A stretch of 16,627 bases of DNA, taken from Porphyrobacter sp. GTDB taxonomy: Bacteria > Pseudomonadota > Alphaproteobacteria > Sphingomonadales > Sphingomonadaceae. Numbering within the stretch: position 1 is the stretch's first letter; every line of letters starts with the position of its first letter. The translations under genes were made by a program, and so were the position numbers. The stretch covers positions 1 through 16,627 of the forward strand of contig JAGKSZ010000009.1 in the NCBI GenBank assembly GCA_018991295.1. The letters are read 5' to 3'. Under the pieces are notes generated by a model. That model worked only from the letters and a program-made list of their open reading frames with translations, was not told the origin of the DNA and ran no database searches. This document shows positions 8,041 through 13,347 of the stretch, piece after piece.

Positions 8041-10364
8041 CCATGCAGCAGCCCGCCATCCTCGATGATGCCGCGTGGGAGGTGCCCGCGCACGTCGTCG
8101 CGCTTTACGCTCCGCGCCGCCACGCCCATGCCCTTGTCATTCCCGTTATCAACGAGGGCGCGCGTATCCGCGGCCAGCTTGCCCGCATCGCGGCAGCGGG
8201 CCTGCCGGTCGATGTGGTGATCGCTGACGGGGGATCGACCGATGGTTCGCTCGATCCGGATTTCGTGCGCGAGGCAGGCGTGCGCGCCGTGCTGACCAAG
8301 ACCGGCTCCGGCAAGCTCTCCGCGCAGCTGCGCATGGCTTACGCATGGTGCCTGCGGCAGGGCTATGCAGGGATCGTCACCATCGACGGCAACGGCAAGG
8401 ACGGGGTCGAGGCGGTCGCCGCCATGGTCGCCAAGCTGGAGGAAGGCTGCGACTATGTGCAAGGTTCGCGCTATCTGCCGGGCGGCGCGGCACAGAACAC
8501 GCCGCTCGAACGCACCATCGCCAACCGCCTCATTCACGCCCCGATGCTCAGCATCGCTGGCAGGCACTGGTTCACTGACACCACCAACGGCTTTCGCGCC
8601 TATTCGGCGCGCTATCTGACGCACCGGGATGTGCAGCCGTTCCGCGAGGTGTTTTCGGTTTACAACCTGTTGTTCTACCTCACCGTGCGCGCCGGGCAGC
8701 TGGGCCTCAGGGTCGCCCATGTGCCGGTGGAGCGCCGCTATCCCGACGATGGCAAGGTGCCGACCAAGATCGGCGGATTTTCCTCCAAGCTGGCGCTCCT
8801 GAAGGAGACTTTCGTGGCCGCAACCGGCGGCTACACGCCCGATGAGGCCGCGCGCCGGGCGGGGTGGCTGTGGCCCGTGGCGGTGCTGTGCGCGCTGCTG
8901 GCGGCGCTGCTCGCAGGCGTGGTGGCCGCGCCGCCCTATTCGCCCGATTCCTGGGCGCTGTGGGAGCTTTCGCAGACGGTTTTCAGCGATTTCTACCGCT
9001 TCCCCCACTGGCGCAGCTTTGCCAGCGACATCCCCTATTCCGCGAGCTTCCCGCCGCTCACGCCGGTGCTGATGGCCTGCATTGACGCGGCGTTCGGAAC
9101 GGGTCCGCGCACCGGGCTCTATCTTGCCTTTGCCGCCTTTGCCGCCTTCGCGCTGGTGTCCGAACGGATCGGCAGAGCCGTGACCGGCGCCCCCTGGCTC
9201 GGGCTTGGGGCCGCGCTGGTGCTGCTGACCGGGCCCAACATGCTGCTGATCGACATCGCGGCGGGGCGCACCATCGGCTTGCAAATGCTGCTTTATGCGC
9301 TGGTGCTGCTGGGGCTGGTGAGGGGCGCGGGAATCACCTTTGCGCGGGCTGGGTTGATCGGGCTGGTGGCTGGGCTTGCGGTGCTCAACCGGTTTGATGC
9401 GGTGCTCTTGCCGGTGCCGGTGGCCCTGATGGTGGGGTGGCTGACCCGTTCTCCGGGCAAAGGCATGGCCGCACTGGTGGCTGCGCTGGTCGCGGCTTCG
9501 CCGTGGATCGCTTTTTCGCTCGCGACCTTCGGCACGCCCTTTGCGACCGACAATGCCGGGATTGCCGCCGCAATTGATCCGCGTGCCTATGTCACGGATT
9601 GGTGGCCGGGCCCGCAGCCGACCCTGCACGATGATCTGCTGGCGTGGGCGGGCAAGGTTGCAGGGAACATCGGGGCGCTGGCCTATGTCGCGGCTGGGCT
9701 TGCGGCGAGCCTGCTGGGACTGACGGCGGCGGCCTATCTTGCCTTGCCCGCGATGCTGGCATGGCTGGCCGGCACAAAGCAGCGACTTGGCGCGGCGCTG
9801 GGCATCCTCGCGGGCTTCGCGCTGCTGACCGGCCTGATGCTCACGCCGCAGGTGCTGACCGGCTACATCGAACAGCGTTACTTCAGCCCGCTGGTCTGGT
9901 CGGCGCTGCTTGCGGCGGCGTGCTGGGGCATCGCGCAAGGCCGCGCCCTGTGCCAGCGGATTGCCTTTGCAAGGGCGGCAGGCATGGTGGCGGTACTGGC
10001 TGCGGCATGGCTGGCTTTTTCCGCCCCCCGCACCATCACGCCCCCCGATTTTGACCGTCCCGCCGATATCGGCGCTCTCCAGACCTGCCTTGCTGCCAGC
10101 CCCGATGCGCGCGTGCTGGTGCTGGGCGATGACAAGCTGGCCGCCCGCGCCGGGGCATTGGGCGGGATCGCAGCGATGATGGCCCCGCGCAACATGGCGC
10201 AAGGCCGGCTCGATGCGGCAGGCAGCCGCGCCTTTGCGGCGCGCTTTGCTGTCACCCATGCCCTTGCCGCCGATCCGGCGCGCTCCGGCTGGATTGCGGC
10301 GACCTTCCCCGCCGCTGCCCGCATCCCCGGTTGCCCGCTGCCGCTTTACCGCATCGCCAGCTGA
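8037..10364 (+). CDS. GT2 glycosyltransferase fused to a GT-C-like membrane domain
   Basis: A 775-residue two-part protein. Residues 30-260 are a GT2 (DPM1/GtrB-like) domain with IADGGSTDGS (62-71), the metal motif variant TIDGNGKD (115-122), VQGSRYLPGG (141-150) and TTNGFRAYS (182-190). From about 277 onward comes a membrane domain with about ten helices and GT39/GT-C-like features: an acidic first loop SPDSWALWELSQ (302-313), YSASFPPLTPVL (334-345) and NRFDAVLLPVP (451-461). A short soluble tail follows (about 664-775). The GT2 part probably makes a polyprenyl-phosphate sugar on the cytoplasmic side, GtrA flips it, and the membrane part transfers it in the periplasm. The first ATG overlaps the GtrA stop; a second ATG at 8043 is also possible, and GGGGGAGG (8025-8032) fits either. 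It is the last gene of the operon. Confidence 0.85.
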   Translation: MTMQQPAILDDAAWEVPAHVVALYAPRRHAHALVIPVINEGARIRGQLARIAAAGLPVDVVIADGGSTDGSLDPDFVREAGVRAVLTKTGSGKLSAQLRMAYAWCLRQGYAGIVTIDGNGKDGVEAVAAMVAKLEEGCDYVQGSRYLPGGAAQNTPLERTIANRLIHAPMLSIAGRHWFTDTTNGFRAYSARYLTHRDVQPFREVFSVYNLLFYLTVRAGQLGLRVAHVPVERRYPDDGKVPTKIGGFSSKLALLKETFVAATGGYTPDEAARRAGWLWPVAVLCALLAALLAGVVAAPPYSPDSWALWELSQTVFSDFYRFPHWRSFASDIPYSASFPPLTPVLMACIDAAFGTGPRTGLYLAFAAFAAFALVSERIGRAVTGAPWLGLGAALVLLTGPNMLLIDIAAGRTIGLQMLLYALVLLGLVRGAGITFARAGLIGLVAGLAVLNRFDAVLLPVPVALMVGWLTRSPGKGMAALVAALVAASPWIAFSLATFGTPFATDNAGIAAAIDPRAYVTDWWPGPQPTLHDDLLAWAGKVAGNIGALAYVAAGLAASLLGLTAAAYLALPAMLAWLAGTKQRLGAALGILAGFALLTGLMLTPQVLTGYIEQRYFSPLVWSALLAAACWGIAQGRALCQRIAFARAAGMVAVLAAAWLAFSAPRTITPPDFDRPADIGALQTCLAASPDARVLVLGDDKLAARAGALGGIAAMMAPRNMAQGRLDAAGSRAFAARFAVTHALAADPARSGWIAATFPAAARIPGCPLPLYRIAS

Positions 10365-10385
10365 GCCTTGCCCCCTCTCGACCGC

Positions 10386-10412
10386 CTGCGGAGAATGGCG
10401 TATTCTCCGCAG
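10386..10412 (+). terminator. perfect 11-bp inverted repeat (terminator-like stem or operator)
   Basis: CTGCGGAGAAT (10386-10396), a five-base spacer GGCGT, then ATTCTCCGCAG (10402-10412), a perfect match on the opposite arm. It starts 22 bases after the stop of the seven-gene operon and ends 45 bases before the TTG start of the next gene. A stable RNA hairpin is expected, but no T-run follows on either strand, so it is not a standard intrinsic terminator. It may instead be an operator for the desaturase-family gene, an mRNA-stabilising stem, or a Rho-assisted stop. Confidence 0.5.
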
Positions 10413-10456
10413 CGGGGACGCGGCCATAAAGCCAGACGATCGAAGGGGACGATCCG

Positions 10457-11314
10457 TTGAAACAGTCGCTTGTCAATCTGCTGCCGCCTGCCACGCTGGC
10501 GGCGGTCCTGCTGTTCTGGGGCCTTGCGCCTGCGACATGGGTGGAGCTGCCGTGGATGCTGCCAGCGGTGGGTATCGCCACACTGGTCTTCGTGCAGGGG
10601 CTGGAGCTGGTGTTCGAACGCCACGCAGGCTGGCGCATCAACGGCAAGGAGCTGGCGACGGACGCCTTCTATGTCGCCCTCAGCTACACTGCGATCGGCT
10701 TTGCCGCCGACGCGCTGATCCATTCCCCGCTGCGGGCGCTGAAGGAAAGCTGGGGGATTGCGACGCCCTGGCTCGCGGATCTGCCCTTTCTGGTGCAGGC
10801 GATGATCGTGCTGTTCACCTTCGAGTTCGGCCAGTACTGGATGCACCGGGCGATGCACAACTGGACGCCCCTGTGGCTGACCCATGCCCCGCACCACCAC
10901 ATCACCCAGCTGAACGCGGCCAAGGGCTTTGTCGGCAATCCGGTGGAGCTGTTCCTGATCAGCATCGGCATCACCGCGCTGCTCGATGTCGATCTGAACG
11001 CCCTGTTCGCCAGCATTTCGGCAGGCGGTGTGATTGCCACCTATGCCCATGCCAATGTGAAGGCCGATCCGCCGATCTGGTATGGCTTCTTTTTCACCAC
11101 GATCCGTAACCACTCGCTGCACCACACCGCGCTGTCTTACGAGGACACGCGCTGCAACTACGGCAACAGCGTGATTTTCTGGGACCGGGTGTTCGGCACC
11201 TACAAGGAGGGCGAGAGCGAGATCGTCGGTCAGGACGATCGCAAGCGCCTCTCGATCACGGAGCAGTGGCTGTTCCCGCTGCGCCCCTTGCTGGCAAAAC
11301 GCACCGGCGGCTGA
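10457..11314 (+). CDS. sterol desaturase / fatty acid hydroxylase superfamily protein
   Basis: A 285-residue membrane di-iron oxygenase-type protein. The three histidine clusters of the superfamily are present: HRAMH (130-134), HAPHHH (143-148) and NHSLHH (218-223), followed by the family-typical ending YGNSVIFWDRVFGTY (235-249). About four hydrophobic segments lie at 13-28, 33-50, 72-86 and 111-127, with more at 162-194. Members hydroxylate or desaturate fatty acids, sterols, carotenoids or alkyl ethers; the substrate cannot be chosen here. The TTG at 10457 is taken as start because AAGGGGA (10443-10449) sits seven bases ahead, and the next in-frame Met is residue 34, beyond the first helix. 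It faces a small minus-strand gene with only 15 bases between the two stops. Confidence 0.86.
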   Translation: MKQSLVNLLPPATLAAVLLFWGLAPATWVELPWMLPAVGIATLVFVQGLELVFERHAGWRINGKELATDAFYVALSYTAIGFAADALIHSPLRALKESWGIATPWLADLPFLVQAMIVLFTFEFGQYWMHRAMHNWTPLWLTHAPHHHITQLNAAKGFVGNPVELFLISIGITALLDVDLNALFASISAGGVIATYAHANVKADPPIWYGFFFTTIRNHSLHHTALSYEDTRCNYGNSVIFWDRVFGTYKEGESEIVGQDDRKRLSITEQWLFPLRPLLAKRTGG

Positions 11315-11329
11315 GGGGGAAGGGCGGCG

Positions 11330-11533
11330 TCAGGCGCGGGCGGAGGCTGAAACCTGCGCCATGCTCCAGGCGCACGCCGCTGCTGCGCCAAGGCCGCGCT
11401 GGAAGGCGCTGATCTGCCCGGCAATGCGCGAGGCTGCGGCAAAGTGCGATTGCTGGGCCTGCGCGCTGATGCCGGGGCGCTGTGCCCGCATCAACTCGGT
11501 CTGGTGGGCAGCGTATTCTTTCATGATATCCAT
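11330..11533 (-). CDS. small hypothetical protein, 67 aa
   Basis: A 67-residue protein of unknown function. It opens with MDIMKEYAAHQTELMRAQ, a charged helix, then a helical middle (AAASRIAGQISAFQRGLG, 32-49) and an alanine-rich end. It could form one or two amphipathic helices; no signal peptide or recognised domain is seen. The ATG at 11533 has AAGGA eight bases upstream on the minus strand, better support than the upstream TTG at 11560. It starts 23 bases after the end of another small minus-strand gene (11557-11709) and is probably co-transcribed with it. Its stop faces the desaturase-family stop across 15 bases. Confidence 0.6.
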   Translation of the reverse strand: MDIMKEYAAHQTELMRAQRPGISAQAQQSHFAAASRIAGQISAFQRGLGAAAACAWSMAQVSASARA

Positions 11534-11556
11534 GAGATATGTCCTTGGCGGGCGGA

Positions 11557-11709
11557 TCAATCGACCATCGCCGCCACCAGTCCGCGCAAGGCACGAGCGG
11601 TGAGAAAGGCGTAGGGCGGGGCAGGATGCCCGGTGGGCCGGAGCGGCTCTGATACGGCGTGAAAACGGGGGTTACGGCGCAGGTTTGCGCCCGAAGTGAT
11701 GCTGTTCAT
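11557..11709 (-). CDS. small hypothetical protein, 50 aa
   Basis: A 50-codon open frame starting MNSITSGANLRRNPRF and ending TARALRGLVAAMVD. The N-terminal half is basic and proline-containing, the C-terminal half is a likely short amphipathic helix. No known family is recognised. Support: an ATG with a weak purine-rich site (AGAGAA), third positions mostly G or C as in the neighbouring genes, and a position just upstream of, and on the same strand as, the 67-residue gene, with that gene's ribosome site in the 23-base gap. Both could be a small two-gene operon read away from the BLUF gene. It may also be non-coding leader sequence. Confidence 0.45.
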   Translation of the reverse strand: MNSITSGANLRRNPRFHAVSEPLRPTGHPAPPYAFLTARALRGLVAAMVD

Positions 11710-11826
11710 TGGTTCTCTGCTTGCAGCGGTGCGCGCTCCGAATGTCTCGGGCGGGTGCTGCCGGAATGTGATTGCCCGCCCGTAACCGGGCGCCGCCAGC
11801 GTTCAGCCGGACGGGGATCGCTGGAG

Positions 11827-11844
11827 AAAAGCGGGTGCGCCCGC
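11827..11844 (-). terminator. weak intrinsic terminator candidate
   Basis: On the minus strand the stem GCGGG-CGCA-CCCGC (five GC pairs, four-base loop) is followed at once by TTTTC. It lies about 130 bases past the BLUF gene stop and about 120 bases before the 50-residue gene. It could end the BLUF transcript, or end a short RNA started from the AT-rich island at 11940-11967. The stem is short, so termination would be partial. Confidence 0.35.
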
Positions 11845-11859
11845 AGGCGGATCCTGCGG
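11831..11859 (-). promoter_or_regulatory. overlapping, mutually exclusive hairpins (attenuator-like)
   Basis: On the minus strand, CCGCAGG (11859-11853) pairs perfectly with CCTGCGG (11847-11841). The start of the next stem, GCGGG (11844-11840), pairs with CCCGC (11835-11831). The two stems share bases 11841-11844 and so cannot both form. The second is followed directly by TTTT, which makes it a terminator candidate and the first a possible antiterminator. Confidence 0.3.
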
Positions 11860-11939
11860 TGAGGCTGTGCAGCGTGAAAAGGAAGGCGCGCTGCCGAGCA
11901 GGCAGGCAATTTCCGTCGCAAGCGACGCGAAGCAATTTT

Positions 11940-11967
11940 TATTTAGCAGCTTATTTGAAAATTACAA
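11940..11967 (-). promoter_or_regulatory. promoter-like AT-rich island behind the BLUF gene
   Basis: On the minus strand TTGTAA (11967-11962), 16 bases, then TAAATA (11945-11940), within the most AT-rich stretch of the window, beginning a few bases after the BLUF stop. If used, transcription would begin near 11933 and run into the hairpin-rich region and the two small genes. The -10 match is only moderate. Confidence 0.3.
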
Positions 11968-11974
11968 GCCTGCA

Positions 11975-13027
11975 TCACAGCTTGCGGTGCTGGCGCACCA
12001 GTTCCGCCAGCCTGATGCTGGTGCCCGCAAGCCCGGTGCGCGCATGATCCGCCCCCACCGATTTCGCCGTGGCCGCCGCTTCGGCAAACAGCCGCCCGCC
12101 GACCGAAATCACCGTCGGGAAATTCCCGGCCGCCTCGCGGCTGTGCTGAACCGTGCTGCGCAACAGATCGATCGCGCCGCTGCGGGACAGGGCTTCGGAC
12201 AGGCCCAGATCGACCGCATCGGGATGCTGCGCGCGCATCTGATTGGTCAGCGCCTCATCGCTTTCGGGAAAGGCCATGTCGACCTGCCACCCGGCATCGA
12301 CGAACTGATCCGCCAGCAGCGACGTGCCAAGCATATGCTTTTCCCCCGGCGCGCTGGCCAGAAGGATGCGATAATGGCTGTTGCGGATGGTCTGGGCTGA
12401 TGGGCTGTAACGCACCGCATGGCCAGCCAGCTGGAGCATCGACAGCGCAATCGTGAGATCGATCTCGCTGCACACATCATCCAGCCATGCATCGCCCAGC
12501 GCCCGCGCCGCAGGCTCGATCAGCAGCGAGAGGATCGCATCGCTGGTCCAGCCCTGATCGGCAAAGCCTGCGATGATCGCATTGAGCCGCAGATCATCGG
12601 CGTTGAGCGCCAGTTCCACCAGCTGGCTGATATGTTCGGACATCGCCGGCGGGACAGGCGCGACCGGCGAATTCTGGCTCGGCACCAAATCGGCGCGCGC
12701 TTCCAGCAGCAGGTCCCATTCGGAAAACAGCCGCGCAGTGGCGATATGTTCGCTCAGCACTTCGATGTGATTGTGGCGGCCATCGCGCTGGATCGAGGCC
12801 CACAGCTTGCTGAGCGCGGCAGGCGGGCCTTCGAGCGACTGGAGAAAGCAGCCATCTTCGAACAACAGCATCCCGGTGATCCCGAGACTGCGATTGCGGC
12901 CCCGCGCCCGGGCGGCGAGCATATCCAGATCGCGCGCGCTGGGTGTGGCGGTGGCGACGCTCTTATACGTCAGGCACCCGATCCAGTCGATTTCGTCCTG
13001 TTGGTCGCCGGATGATCGCGCGCCCAT
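11975..13027 (-). CDS. AppA-like photosensor: BLUF domain + SCHIC/B12-binding-like domain
   Basis: A 350-residue blue-light sensor. Residues 13-110 are a BLUF domain that binds FAD. Tyr21 (CLTYKS), Asn45 (RNRSLGITG), Gln63 (FLQSLEG) and Trp104 (SEWDL) fall on the residues that form the flavin hydrogen-bond network in AppA; the AppA Met106 position is Leu. Residues 130-350 form a cobalamin-binding-like domain: a helical cap with EPAARALGDAW (171-181), then ASAPGEKHMLG (224-234), where His231 in ExHxxG is at the cobalamin/heme ligand position, and ISVGGRLF (307-314). In AppA and PpaA this type of domain (SCHIC) binds heme. AppA relieves PpsR repression of photosynthesis genes in light- and redox-dependent manner; the partner here is unknown. 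The ATG is preceded by GAGGGGAA. No output enzyme domain is present, so it probably acts by protein contact. Confidence 0.88.
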   Translation of the reverse strand: MGARSSGDQQDEIDWIGCLTYKSVATATPSARDLDMLAARARGRNRSLGITGMLLFEDGCFLQSLEGPPAALSKLWASIQRDGRHNHIEVLSEHIATARLFSEWDLLLEARADLVPSQNSPVAPVPPAMSEHISQLVELALNADDLRLNAIIAGFADQGWTSDAILSLLIEPAARALGDAWLDDVCSEIDLTIALSMLQLAGHAVRYSPSAQTIRNSHYRILLASAPGEKHMLGTSLLADQFVDAGWQVDMAFPESDEALTNQMRAQHPDAVDLGLSEALSRSGAIDLLRSTVQHSREAAGNFPTVISVGGRLFAEAAATAKSVGADHARTGLAGTSIRLAELVRQHRKL

Positions 13028-13347
13028 GCTGCTTTCCCCTCAAGAGATGGGGACGCACGGCAATCCGAACGGCGCAAAGCAACCGTGAGGCAGTCCGGCA
13101 GACGATCCCCATCCGCCAAATGATTGTCCATCCGGTGAGCGCCTCGCACGAAAGTCGAAAGGGCCCGGGGGCACATGCGAGGATTGCGGAGTTGATTCGT
13201 CAGTGTCTGACCGCAGGACGATGCGACAATCATATGGACCGGCGCCAAGGTCAAGCACGAAGGCCCCCGGCACGGCAAACAGCGCCGCGGCAGGCTGAGG
13301 CAGGCGCGGGGGCGAACGGCGTGCTTGCTGTTCGCCCCGCGCAAGGA
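13028..13347. other. 320-base intergenic region upstream of the BLUF gene
   Basis: No gene is supported here on either strand. It contains the ribosome site of the BLUF gene (AGGGGAA near 13033-13041, minus strand), a possible -35 box TGGACA (13130-13125, minus) without a convincing -10, a 13-base inverted repeat GTCAGTGTCTGAC (13199-13211), and at its far end the stem-loop that follows the DUF305 gene. No TGT-N12-ACA site of the PpsR type was found by eye. Confidence 0.4.
13304..13342 (-). terminator. strong stem-loop after the DUF305/LVIVD gene
   Basis: Six bases past the stop on the minus strand, GCGCGGGGCGAAC (13342-13330) pairs with GTTCGCCCCCGCGC (13317-13304), with a single extra C bulged, around a 12-base loop that can pair further. 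This is very stable, but no T-run follows. It is probably the transcription end or an mRNA 3' protecting stem. Confidence 0.6.

Larger units (their letters stand above)
11827..11933 (-). ncRNA. possible small RNA of about 105 bases, or structured leader
   Basis: A hairpin-rich minus-strand stretch between a promoter-like AT island and a terminator-like stem. From 5' to 3' it has CGTCG/CGACG (11927-11914), CTGCC/GGCAG (11905-11891), an unpaired pyrimidine stretch CCTTCCTTTTC, CCGCAGG/CCTGCGG (11859-11841), and the T-tailed stem. No known RNA family is recognised. The layout of hairpins, a C/U-rich single-stranded stretch and a terminator fits a small regulatory RNA; if transcription reads through, it would be a 5' leader for the small genes below. 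Confidence 0.25.

Noticed and set aside
7854..10427. An 857-codon minus-strand open frame opposite the GtrA and GT2/GT-C genes
   Set aside because: Composition is Arg/His/Gln/Gly-rich as expected for an antisense frame of a GC-rich gene, with no domain or ribosome site.
11777..11792. CGCCCG/CGGGCG hairpin, considered as part of a cobalamin riboswitch because of the B12-like domain nearby
   Set aside because: None of the conserved B12-box bases are seen; a six-pair GC stem is expected by chance here.
11672..11935. An 87-codon minus-strand open frame in the hairpin-rich gap
   Set aside because: Overlaps the better supported 50-codon gene in another frame, runs through the terminator-like stem, and its composition is unlike a folded protein.
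13125..13211. A possible PpsR-type operator or full promoter upstream of the BLUF gene
   Set aside because: No TGT-N12-ACA was found; TGGACA has no acceptable -10 partner and the GTCAG/CTGAC repeat is too short to claim as an operator.
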